A stretch of 7,578 bases of DNA from an uncultured Campylobacter sp. (GCF_938045405.1 NZ_CALIMW010000232.1:1-7578); one strand, 5' to 3'. Numbered from the stretch's first letter, positions 1-6,955 are shown. Notes: generated from the letters alone by a model not told the origin. Program-made: numbers and translations.

Positions 1-47
1 TTTATTTGTAAAATTCCATTTAAATTTTTGTTCGTGATATCGTAATC

Positions 48-99
48 TTGGGGCGGGAAGGGGGCTTGAATTGCGAGGTCGCTCCCCTTCCCGCCCCAA
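48..99. repeat. 16-bp perfect GC-rich inverted repeat
   Basis: The arm at 48-63 (TTGGGGCGGGAAGGGG) is the exact reverse complement of 84-99, with a 20-nt spacer at 64-83. The RNA would form a very stable hairpin on either strand. No T-run follows it in either direction, so it is not a canonical intrinsic terminator. The right arm also starts a longer run of C tracts. The function is unknown; a transcription roadblock, mRNA processing site or protein-binding site are all possible. Confidence 0.85.
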
Positions 100-115
100 A
101 CCCCACCCATCCCCC
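84..115 (-). other. Six-tract G-quadruplex/i-motif candidate
   Basis: The plus strand carries C runs at 84-87, 90-92, 94-97, 101-104, 106-108 and 111-115, separated by 1 to 3 bases. The minus strand therefore has six G runs of 3 to 5 with very short loops, which exceeds the usual four-tract quadruplex pattern. The first three tracts are also the right arm of the inverted repeat at 48-99, so the hairpin and the quadruplex would compete. It lies about 170 bases upstream of the DUF4230 gene. The pattern is seen directly; folding is inferred. Confidence 0.6.
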
Positions 116-159
116 TACGACGCTAGCGGTGGTGCGGACTGCGTCCGAGCATTTTTATT

Positions 160-187
160 TTGCGGCTTCGCCGCAAGTTTTGATTTT
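160..187 (+). terminator. Probable intrinsic terminator of an upstream gene
   Basis: TTGCGGC (160-166) pairs with GCCGCAA (170-176) around a three-base TTC loop. The stem is followed by G, four T, GA and four T. The interrupted T tract makes it weaker than a textbook terminator. It would end a rightward transcript entering from outside the window, isolating it from the promoter near 251. A second small hairpin (CGGAC/GTCCG, 135-147) lies just before it. Confidence 0.45.
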
Positions 188-247
188 AAAATTTCTTGCC
201 GCAAAAATCGTAAAATTTCAATTGCACTACAAATCGGCGCTGTATTT

Positions 248-256
248 TGCTAAAAT
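248..256 (+). promoter_or_regulatory. Extended -10 promoter of the DUF4230 gene
   Basis: TGC followed by TAAAAT (251-256) matches an extended -10 element preceded by a short T run, as is usual for the Campylobacter vegetative sigma factor. No convincing -35 is seen. Transcription would start near 263, leaving a leader of about 20 nt before the TTG start at 283. Confidence 0.45.
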
Positions 257-270
257 ACCGATAAAATTTT

Positions 271-276
271 AAAGGA
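271..276 (+). promoter_or_regulatory. Ribosome binding site deciding the TTG start
   Basis: AAAGGA lies six bases before TTG at 283. An ATG at 276 overlaps this site but is in another frame and opens no useful reading frame. The site therefore supports the TTG start. Confidence 0.6.
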
Positions 277-282
277 TGAAAT

Positions 283-996
283 TTGGAAAATTTTGCTTTT
301 CTTCTAAATTTAGTGATATTTTGCATCTTGGTTTTTATGTTTTTTAAGATGCGCAAAAGCGGCGAGCAGGCTGGCAAGCCGCAGATCGCCACCGACATCA
401 CGCGGCTTAAAAGCATCGGCGAGCTGAGCGTTTTTAAAATTTACTCCAAAGAGATCGTCACGCGCAAGCAAAACGTAGGCAGCGGGCTGCTGGGCTCGCT
501 CGTCTCGCCACTGATGACGAAAAAGCAGATCGCCATTATCTTCGAGTTTGAGATCGAGTTCGTTTACGACCTGCTAAGCCCCGACTTTGCGATACTGCCG
601 CAGGGCGAGGATCGCTACGAGATCAAGATGCCGCCGTGCAAATACAAATACTCGATCAAAGATATGAAAATTTACGACGAGAAAAACGCCAAGCTATTGC
701 CGTTTCTGCTGCCCGATTCGCTAAACGGGCTATTCGGCGCGAGCTTTGACGAGAGCGATAAAAACCGCCTGATCGACGACGCCAAGGACGAGGTCAAGCA
801 GCTCTCGCTAAAAATCATCAACGATCTTGGCGGCAAGATCCACAAATCCGCGACCGATACACTGGAGGCGATCGCCAAGAGCTTCGGCGCGAAGGAGGTC
901 GGATTTATCTTCCAGGACAAAGCGCTTCAGAGCATCGACATAAACTCAAACGAGATCGCAATCGATAAGTCGCTAAAATCGCAAATCGAGAAGTAG
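283..996 (+). CDS. Membrane-anchored DUF4230 domain protein
   Basis: A 237-residue protein. Residues 4-21 form one hydrophobic segment followed by the basic KMRK, which predicts an N-terminal anchor. Residues from about 38 to 215 resemble the DUF4230 family: an opening DITRLKSIGELSVFKIYSKE, a beta-rich middle (IAIIFEFEIEF), a KMPPCKYKYSIKDMKIYDEK stretch, and a charged helical tail with the pattern DDAKDEVKQ. The biochemical role of the family is not established, so none is given. The start is TTG, chosen because of the AAAGGA site six bases upstream and because it gives the complete anchor. The stop codon directly abuts the next ATG, so the two genes are probably co-transcribed and translationally coupled. 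The side of the membrane on which the domain lies is not shown; positive charges after the anchor would favour a cytoplasmic domain. The family call comes from remembered sequence pattern, not a search. Confidence 0.8.
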   Translation: MENFAFLLNLVIFCILVFMFFKMRKSGEQAGKPQIATDITRLKSIGELSVFKIYSKEIVTRKQNVGSGLLGSLVSPLMTKKQIAIIFEFEIEFVYDLLSPDFAILPQGEDRYEIKMPPCKYKYSIKDMKIYDEKNAKLLPFLLPDSLNGLFGASFDESDKNRLIDDAKDEVKQLSLKIINDLGGKIHKSATDTLEAIAKSFGAKEVGFIFQDKALQSIDINSNEIAIDKSLKSQIEK

Positions 997-1449
997 ATGG
1001 AGCTTTTTAAGGCGCTTTTTAAAATTTATTTTGCCCGCATGCTCGCGTTTATGGATGCTTGCGCGAAGGCTTGGCGGAGGTTTTATGAGCCGATCAGGCT
1101 GCGCAAAGAGAAAAAGCGTCTGCGCGCAAAGGGCTATTTTACCGAGGATGCGACGTGGGCGGAGTTTTTTGCGGATTTTAAATTTTGCAAATGCTTCATC
1201 ATCAAAAAAATCCTCTATCCAAACTTCTATGCTATCAAAAACTCCTCCAAATGGGAGGCGGGCTCAAAGCGAGCTAGTTTTACGGTAGGCTCGTTTGTAT
1301 ACGACGAGATCGCGTGGGTGTGGGTGCCGCACGCCTTTGACGGCGGGCGAAAAAACGATCTAGCGAAGCTAAAAGATCTACTGCAAAAAATCCCAGCACT
1401 GCGCTACGAGCAGAGCGATACGGGGATTAAAATTTTCGGCTACGAGTAA
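997..1449 (+). CDS. Hypothetical 150-aa protein coupled to the DUF4230 gene
   Basis: I do not recognise this protein. ATG at 997 follows the TAG of the preceding gene with no gap, and only a weak GAGAAG (988-993) precedes it. Translation is therefore likely coupled. Residues 1-24 are an amphipathic or mildly hydrophobic stretch. A strongly basic segment follows (residues 36-45, RKEKKRLRAK), then a mixed alpha/beta region with several aromatics (WAEFFADFKF, VWVPHAF). There is no clear signal peptide, metal-binding pattern or catalytic motif. The N-terminal helix and basic patch could hold it at the inner face of the membrane, near its membrane-anchored partner; this is inference. Its coding status rests on the uninterrupted frame, exact abutment and ordinary composition. 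Confidence 0.7.
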   Translation: MELFKALFKIYFARMLAFMDACAKAWRRFYEPIRLRKEKKRLRAKGYFTEDATWAEFFADFKFCKCFIIKKILYPNFYAIKNSSKWEAGSKRASFTVGSFVYDEIAWVWVPHAFDGGRKNDLAKLKDLLQKIPALRYEQSDTGIKIFGYE

Positions 1450-1466
1450 GGTAATTCGGCCGGCGA

Positions 1467-1505
1467 AAATTTGGTGATGAAATTTGGTGATGAAATTTGG
1501 TGATG
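1467..1505 (+). repeat. Three perfect 13-bp tandem repeats
   Basis: The unit AAATTTGGTGATG occurs at 1467-1479, 1480-1492 and 1493-1505 without a mismatch. It starts 17 bases after the stop of the 150-residue gene. The 13-bp period is out of phase with codons, and no reading frame of note depends on it. Copy number could vary between strains. Confidence 0.95.
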
Positions 1506-1977
1506 CGCTCGCGCCGAGAAATTTCACGCATTCGCTGCGAAATTTCGATACGTTAGCGCCTCGTACATGCACGTTTGCTCGGCGTGAAATTTGCACGCTC
1601 TGGGCTGCTGCGAAATTTCGGGCAAATACCCGCTGCATAAATTTGATGCAAAAAGCGGGCTTGCATTTTGCGCGTAAATTCTGCGCGAGCGTGCGTTTGT
1701 GCGTGGGATTTGCGCGCGGCAGTTGTTTTTGGTGCGGCGTCTTGCGGATTTAAATTTATGCGCTCAATCGCGTCGTATTTTTGATACGCGGCACGGCACG
1801 GAATTTTGCCGTTTAGGAAGCGCGCCGTGCGGCAAATTTCGCAACAGAAAATGTCGCATCAATTTCGCCGCATTCAAATTTCGGCAGGTAAAATTTGCCT
1901 TGCGGCATCGTGTCGCGCAAAAATTCGCCGATCGCGGCGCAAAAACAGACGCGCTCAATTTCGCGGTAGAGATTTCG

Positions 1978-2061
1978 GCGCGGCACAATTTGTAAGCGTA
2001 AAATTTACCGCCTGTTTTCATTGCGTTGGCGTGAGCCGACTTGAAGCGCGGCACAATTTGT
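1978..2061 (+). repeat. 16-bp direct repeat, 68 bp apart
   Basis: GCGCGGCACAATTTGT occurs at 1978-1993 and again at 2046-2061, identically. It lies in the AAATTT-dense spacer just before the broken transferase gene. No gene boundary or mobile element matches these ends. It looks like a local duplication remnant. Confidence 0.85.
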
Positions 2062-2129
2062 GGATGCGAGACTGCGCCGCAGCGGTTCCGGCGATGCGGC
2101 AGATGTAAATTTAAAAATAAAGAGCAAAA

Positions 2130-3875
2130 ATGGTTCAACTACTACTTGATAAAGCGAGGGCTCTGCTTGCGCCCGCGCCGAAATTTTATTTCGGCCTATG
2201 CGGCGCGGTGGGTGTATTTTGGCTCGTCGTCGCGCTTAATTTGATCGTTTGCGCGGCGCGGGCGTATTACTTTTACGGCGTGGAAGATCGCATATTTTCG
2301 CGGATCTTTGAGGATTTTTGCTGCATTTTGATCATAAATTTGCTCATCTTTCATCTCTGCTTCGTCGTTTTTAGAAGATTTTTCGGGCTTGCCGCTCTGT
2401 TTGTGCTAGCGATCAATACGCTTTGTGCGGCTATCTCGCTCTTTTTGGTCGTTTTTTTTCGACTCCGCTTTTAACGTCGTCGCGCTCGATGCGATAATCC
2501 ACACCGACGCGAACGAAAGTAAGGAATTCGCCGCGCAATTTCTCAGCGCGGGCGTGATCTGCTCTTTGCTCGCATTCGCGACCGCGACGTTTGTCGCGCT
2601 GAAGTTTAAAAAAAGCTCGTGCAGCGCGAGGCTGCGAGCCGCATTTAGCGTGATCTATCCGATTTGTGTGGTCATTTTTTGCATTTTTACGGCGACCAAA
2701 ATCGCAAGCGGTGGCGAGCGTTATCGCGCGACGCTCGGCACATACGCTCCGCTTGAGTTCGCGTTCGTCGTAAAAGATTATCTCGGCGATGCAAATTTCC
2801 TTGCCGATCTGCAAAGCATCGAGCGTGGCTACGACGAGGCGAAGCGGGCGAATTCCGCGCTTGATTTTAACGCAACGCAGATTAAAAACGTCGTGCTGAT
2901 TATCGACGAGAGCCTGCAGCGCGGCCATATGTCGCTTTACGGATACGGCAAAGATACGACGCCTTTGCTAAACGATCTGCAGCGGCGGGGGCTGCTTATT
3001 AAATTTAGCGATACTGTTTCGTGCTACGGCGCGACCAATCCCGCGCTGATGCGGATACTTAATTTCAGCGACTACGAAAGCGAGCGCGAAAGGCCGTGGT
3101 TTGAGAGCCTTAGCATTATCGATATGTTCGCGCTGAGCGGCTTTCGCACGATGTGGATCAGCAATCAAGAAGCCTTCGGCAAATTTGCCCTTAGCGCAAA
3201 AAGTGCCGCCGATCGCGCCGAAAAAAAGCATCTTTCTTTCCACAAGCGATCAGCTCGATAGCATGCGAGTCGCGCACGACGGCGCGCTGCTGCCGATCAT
3301 CAAAGAGGCGAAAAAATCGCAGCGCGAGCGAAATTTCTACGTCGTGCATCTCATGGGAAATCATATGGACTATAAAAAACGCTATCCCGAGGAATTTGAT
3401 AATTTAAAAGCGACGATATCGCCTTACCGTTTACGCAAAAGCAAAAGGTCACCCTCGCGTGCTGCGATAACAGCGTGCTGTATAACGACTACGTGGTGAA
3501 TGCAATTCATCGGATGAGGACAGCCTCATCGTCTATCTCAGCGATCACGGAGAGAATATCTATGAGCAAAACGGCCTCATCGGGCACAACATCAATACCC
3601 GATTCACCTACGAAATTCCGCTGCTTTTCATCGCTTCAAAAAGCTTTATCGCCGATCATGCGGAGCTTTGGCGGCGCATAGGCGCGGCGAAGGACGAGCC
3701 TTTTATGAGCGACGATCTGGCTCACGTGCTCGCCGATATTTTAGGCATAGAGCCGCTGCAGTTTAACGTGCGCAAAAGCCCGCTGCGCGATGAATTTGAC
3801 GCTTCGCGCAGGCGAATGACGAACGGGGTGGATTACGACGAAAATTTAAAAGGTAGGGGAGGATACGGGCGGTAA
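2130..3875 (+). pseudogene. Broken CptA-like phosphoethanolamine transferase
   Basis: Five consecutive pieces rebuild one protein of about 580 residues with five N-terminal membrane segments and a periplasmic sulfatase-like domain. Such enzymes move phosphoethanolamine from phosphatidylethanolamine to lipid A or LPS core. Seen motifs: NVVLIIDES with the metal-binding Glu at 2908-2910; HMSLYGYGKDTTP; a probable nucleophile Thr in YGATN at 3034-3036; SIIDMFALSGFRTMWISNQ; HLMGNHMDYKKRYP; YLSDHGEN with Asp and His at 3543-3548; and a C-terminal RKSPLRDEF. The spacing around the Thr and the motif order match E. coli CptA better than EptA, as I recall them. Lesions: one extra T in the T8 run at 2452-2459; one extra A in the A7 run at 3221-3227; one base missing near 3412-3424; one base missing near 3500-3513. 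The final piece runs in one frame to TAA at 3873-3875. As written, translation stops at 2474 within the membrane part, so no enzyme is made. Catalytic residues are all retained, so the decay is recent or the sequence has errors. Confidence 0.85.
2452..2459 (+). repeat. T8 homopolymer at the first frameshift
   Basis: Eight T in a row follow GTCG and precede CGACTCC. With seven T the frame continues as FFDSAFNVV into the rest of the transferase; with eight it ends at the TAA at 2472-2474. Slippage here could switch that junction, but three further lesions downstream would still break the protein. Confidence 0.7.
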
Positions 3876-4256
3876 ACGGCTCCGCGCCGAAATTTAAGGC
3901 TTTACGCGCCGTATTGCTTCCGATGCCGTCTACGATCGGGCCGGCTCGAAGCTGCACTTGATTTTGCCGCGAGCGTCAAATTTAACGCCCGTATTTTCGG
4001 CGCGAAGCGACCGTCTAACGCAATCGCGCTCGGAAATTTACCAATATCGCGGAGCATTTGCTACGAGCCCGCAGCATCAATTCGGCGTTACCGTTGCGCT
4101 GCAAATTTATGCGCCGGCGTGATGCTAAATTCGTTTCTTGAGGATGGGCGATTTTTGCGATTTCACAATGTAAATTGAGCGAAATTTATTACGTTTGTGC
4201 TTTAAATTTACGCCGCAAAACGAATATTTTTTAATGCTACTTTAAAAATTTAATAG
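3876..4256. other. Intergenic region without a recognised gene
   Basis: After the transferase stop I see no reading frame with a ribosome binding site and no hairpin with a T-run. The first 250 bases are GC-rich and interspersed with AAATTT, like the spacer before the pseudogene. From about 4195 the sequence becomes strongly AT-rich and leads into the autotransporter promoter. A minus-strand open frame at 3763-3957 overlaps the real C-terminal coding piece and is a shadow. Confidence 0.55.
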
Positions 4257-4283
4257 TTAATAATTCTCTAATATTGATAGGAG

Positions 4284-4289
4284 TATAAT
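4284..4289 (+). promoter_or_regulatory. Autotransporter promoter (-10 TATAAT)
   Basis: A perfect TATAAT lies at the end of a long AT-rich stretch (about 4195-4290), with no clear -35 at normal spacing, as usual in Campylobacter. Transcription would start near 4296 and give a leader of about 80 nt. No specific operator is recognised. Confidence 0.65.
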
Positions 4290-4300
4290 ACATTTCAAAT

Positions 4301-4325
4301 TTTAGCGTGCAAAAGCGTCGCTAAA
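4301..4325 (+). promoter_or_regulatory. Stem-loop in the autotransporter leader
   Basis: TTTAGCG (4301-4307) pairs with CGCTAAA (4319-4325) around an 11-nt loop. It lies a few bases after the predicted transcript start and 36 nt before the ribosome binding site. It may protect the 5' end of the mRNA or bind a regulator. Only the complementarity is seen. Confidence 0.35.
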
Positions 4326-4361
4326 TTGAGTTCGCTTGCCGCTATTTCATCTCGCATTTAT

Positions 4362-4368
4362 GGAGGAG
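4362..4368 (+). promoter_or_regulatory. Strong ribosome binding site deciding the start
   Basis: GGAGGAG lies six bases before ATG at 4375. In-frame starts at 4336 and 4360 lack such a site and would put extra polar residues before the signal peptide. Confidence 0.85.
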
Positions 4369-4374
4369 TTCAAA

Positions 4375-6525
4375 ATGCACAGTAAAACTATCGGCGCGAG
4401 TTTATCTTTGGCGCTCGCCGGTCAACTTTACGCGATACCCGTTGCGAATCCGCTTACGATCGATAAAACCACGGATTTAAATAATTACGACGTATATGAA
4501 AAAGACGTCGACGACGGAACCCTAACGGTAAAAAATCCGACCGTCGCGCAGATAATTACGCTCGATAGCCAACCGAGCGATAATTCCCCGTTGAATAATA
4601 TCATCGTAAATAGCGCCACGGCAGCCGATCAGACGCTTAAGGGCAATGCTTTGACGATGAACGGCGGTACGCTCAATAGTATAAACGTAGCTTCCTCGCA
4701 GCAGGACGGTACCGTATTTAGCGAAAATACGCTGAATCTAAACGGCGGTGAGCTCAGGAAAACGCATCTCGTTGAATCAAACGGTAGAGCTACGGCTACG
4801 AAAAATGTCTTAAATTTAAACGGCACTATGATTTATCACGGTCTTTCGGTTGTAGATATCAATGGGGGTGCGGCGAATGAAAATACGCTTAATATCAACG
4901 GTACCAAAGGCGAACGTTTAACGACTACCTTTACCGCTGCGTATCTCGGCAATAGCGGTACCGCCGATGGTAACGTTTTAAATATCAACGGCGGCACGAT
5001 CGGCGATTCGTTGAGCGCTATGCGGGCCGCATTTGCATGGGGAAATAGTAAGCTTACGAACAACGTCGTAAATCTCAAAGATGCGGACGATCTTCGCGGT
5101 AGGATAGACGTTGCAAATATAATGTGGGCGCACGACGGTGCGGAAGCGAGAGATAACGTGCTTAACGTATATGTCCGCGATAAAGATTGGAGCCGATTGG
5201 ATCTCTGCGTCGCATTCGGTCGGGAAAACCAAAAATTAAGCGGTAACACTTTCAACGTCTACGGCAAAAACGATACGTTTAAATCGATCGCGGGCTTTGA
5301 AAAACTCAATTTCTATCTAGCCGCGGATACCGCAAACGACGAGACGATTTTAAATTTAGTAAGCGGCGAGCTAACCGATATAAGCAAAGCGACTATCGGC
5401 GTGGGTATAGCAAACGGAGCGGATAAGCTCAAATCGGGCGATCATGTAAATCTCATAAAAACCGCAAGCGGGATAAAATTCGGCGATATGGCTAACCGCT
5501 CCGAACAGTTAGTTCAAAGCGGGCTTTCGACTGCCTATACATTCGCCTTGCGTAGCGCTAACGACGATAAAGACCTGATCGCCGACGTAACCAAAATCAC
5601 GATAAATCCCGATCCGCAGCCTCTGCCGAATTCTGATCGAGTCGGAGCGAAGCTAATGGCGCAAAATAAAAATACGCTGGAAACCGGCGCCGCGGTGCTA
5701 GGCGCGATAAATCAAAGCGACGATATCCTTTCGGGAATAACGGATACCGCAGACGGAACGTTTGCGTATGCGGGAGGTTTTAATATGCGCTACAATTCCG
5801 GCTCCTATGTAGAAAACAAAGGTATCTCCGTGCTCGCAGGAGCGATGGGCCGTATTGGGGACGGCGCGAGCCTGGGAGGATACGTAGAAACGGGCGGCGG
5901 TAAATATGAGAGCTTCAATGATTTCGCCGTCAAAGGCAGCGGCGATCTCAAATACGCGGGGGCGGGCATTGTGAGCGAATTCGACTTGGCAGAAAATTTC
6001 TATGCCAAATCGGGAGCCAAAATCGGTCGCATCAAATCGGACTACGAGGCTTCTCTGGCCTCGGGAAGGGCCGAATACGACGTAACGAGAACCTACTACG
6101 GGGCAAATTTAGCCCTCGGCAAGATTTTCGAGCTGAGCGCTAATCTCAATGCGGACGTTTATGTCAAGGGCTTTTATACGTATATCGATTCTAAGAAAAC
6201 GGAGGTCTTGGGCGAGGGCATCAAGCTGGAGGGTATCGATTCTGTAAGAAGCAGGGCAGGCGCTCGATTTAATTTCGACGTAAGCGATAACGTGGAGCTT
6301 TTCGCGGGAGCCGCTTTCGAGCGAGAATTTAAAGGCAAGATCGGCGGCTATAATAGTACCTACGCTATGGATATTGATGCCGCGAGCGTCAAGGGCAATA
6401 CCGCTATCGGCGAGATCGGCGCGAAGTATTCGAGCGGCAAGCTGGATACTTCCTTGAAACTAGAGGGTTTAAGCGGCAAGAAAGAAGGGATCAACGCGGG
6501 ATTGCGCTTCGTTTATAAATTTTAA
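4375..6525 (+). CDS. Type Va autotransporter with short beta-solenoid passenger
   Basis: A 716-residue surface protein. Residues 1-20 form a short signal peptide (KTIGASLSLALAG core, cleavage after LYA), supporting export across the inner membrane. Residues of about 85-300 are the passenger, with eight degenerate repeats centred on N-x-[LVF]-N-[LIV]-[NY]-G near residues 91, 118, 144, 170, 200, 230, 261 and 291. This looks like rungs of a right-handed beta-solenoid. A less regular part follows. Residues of about 421-450 (RVGAKLMAQNKNTLETGAAV) look like the helical linker that fills the barrel pore. Residues of about 460-716 are alternating amphipathic strands ending in FVYKF, the terminal aromatic expected for an outer-membrane barrel; the length fits the autotransporter domain. 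No serine-protease GDSGSP or cleavage motif is seen, so an adhesin-like role is the best guess. There is a single Cys, at 278. The start is set by GGAGGAG; the gene is intact and monocistronic. Confidence 0.88.
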   Translation: MHSKTIGASLSLALAGQLYAIPVANPLTIDKTTDLNNYDVYEKDVDDGTLTVKNPTVAQIITLDSQPSDNSPLNNIIVNSATAADQTLKGNALTMNGGTLNSINVASSQQDGTVFSENTLNLNGGELRKTHLVESNGRATATKNVLNLNGTMIYHGLSVVDINGGAANENTLNINGTKGERLTTTFTAAYLGNSGTADGNVLNINGGTIGDSLSAMRAAFAWGNSKLTNNVVNLKDADDLRGRIDVANIMWAHDGAEARDNVLNVYVRDKDWSRLDLCVAFGRENQKLSGNTFNVYGKNDTFKSIAGFEKLNFYLAADTANDETILNLVSGELTDISKATIGVGIANGADKLKSGDHVNLIKTASGIKFGDMANRSEQLVQSGLSTAYTFALRSANDDKDLIADVTKITINPDPQPLPNSDRVGAKLMAQNKNTLETGAAVLGAINQSDDILSGITDTADGTFAYAGGFNMRYNSGSYVENKGISVLAGAMGRIGDGASLGGYVETGGGKYESFNDFAVKGSGDLKYAGAGIVSEFDLAENFYAKSGAKIGRIKSDYEASLASGRAEYDVTRTYYGANLALGKIFELSANLNADVYVKGFYTYIDSKKTEVLGEGIKLEGIDSVRSRAGARFNFDVSDNVELFAGAAFEREFKGKIGGYNSTYAMDIDAASVKGNTAIGEIGAKYSSGKLDTSLKLEGLSGKKEGINAGLRFVYKF

Positions 6526-6527
6526 GC

Positions 6528-6547
6528 GGCTAAAGTATGCTTTAGCC
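6528..6547 (+). terminator. Stem-loop after the autotransporter
   Basis: GGCTAAAG (6528-6535) and CTTTAGCC (6540-6547) form a perfect 8-bp stem with a TATG loop, two bases after the stop codon. The following bases (TGCGTCGG) have no T-run. It may act as a weak terminator or as 3'-end protection of the mRNA. Confidence 0.45.
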
Positions 6548-6839
6548 TGCGTCGGTGCAATCAAAGGGCGGGATTGAAATTGAAATCGAAGCTTTTAAAT
6601 TTAGGTATAAAATCAAATTTTTTAGCTGCATACTATTGAAAAAGATTGGGCTTGCCGAGCGCATCGTCTCGGGAGCGCAAACGACGGATAAAATTTCGTT
6701 TGGATACGAGCCGATATGCCTGCAAAAGGCGTATGCATTGAATTTGAAACGCCCGCTTTCATTATGCGCGATGAAGATATTTTAAACTCAAGGCATCGTA
6801 ACGTCGCGATGTAAATCTCAATAGTCGCGTCGTAGCAAA

Positions 6840-6955
6840 GTTTGCAAACCTTTCGCGGCGCATTTTTCGCTACAATTTACAAAACGGCGTCAAAAAAAAG
6901 CGAGCGTCTTTGGCGCAGACGCTTGCTAGGTCCCTGCTACGCCGCGTTTGCAAAC
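6840..6955. repeat. Two copies of palindrome GTTTGCAAAC
   Basis: The 10-bp palindrome occurs at 6840-6849 and 6946-6955, 106 bp apart. The second copy extends to a 14-bp perfect palindrome (GCGTTTGCAAACGC, 6944-6957). They flank the leftward terminator. They could be sites for a dimeric DNA-binding protein, but no promoter of a recognised gene is close. Confidence 0.7.
6892..6926 (-). terminator. Leftward intrinsic terminator
   Basis: On the minus strand a 10-bp stem (6917-6926 with 6900-6909, one G-U pair) and a 7-nt loop are followed directly by eight T (the A8 run at 6892-6899). This is a canonical Rho-independent terminator for leftward transcription. The nearest leftward gene ends at 7162, so its mRNA would have a 3' untranslated part of about 235 nt. 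Reading rightward no T-run follows, so it is one-directional. Confidence 0.8.

Larger units (their letters stand above)
1450..2129. other. Gene-free spacer dense in AAATTT
   Basis: This 680-base stretch has no reading frame I would call a gene: the open frames lack ribosome binding sites, conflict with each other and have Arg/Ala/Phe-rich low-complexity products. It contains AAATTT starting at 1467, 1480, 1493, 1519, 1540, 1587, 1613, 1639, 1752, 1834, 1876, 1891, 2001 and 2107. That is 14 copies, where uniform composition would give fewer than one. The DNA between copies is GC-rich (GCGCC, CGGCG). It may be decayed coding sequence, a repeat-rich spacer, or both. Confidence 0.7.

Noticed and set aside
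48..272. Plus-strand open frames over the G/C-tract element
   Set aside because: They run through the inverted repeat, the probable terminator and the promoter, have no ribosome binding site, and give a Pro-rich low-complexity product.
1484..2138. Several open frames on both strands in the AAATTT-rich spacer
   Set aside because: They overlap one another on opposite strands, lack ribosome binding sites, and have Arg/Phe/Ala-biased products explained by the repeated words.
2431..2928. Minus-strand 165-residue open frame
   Set aside because: It is antisense to the recognisable transferase sequence and has an Arg/Ala-rich composition typical of a shadow frame.
2425..3261. A separate 278-residue gene
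   Set aside because: Its first residues before the T8 tract are out of frame with the membrane segments, and it ends soon after the A7 tract; it is the middle piece of the broken transferase.
4336..4374. Upstream ATG starts for the autotransporter at 4336 and 4360
   Set aside because: Neither has a ribosome binding site; GGAGGAG at 4362-4368 fits ATG 4375, which also gives a clean signal peptide.
6555..6785. 76-residue plus-strand frame after the autotransporter
   Set aside because: GTG start with no ribosome binding site and no recognisable motif.
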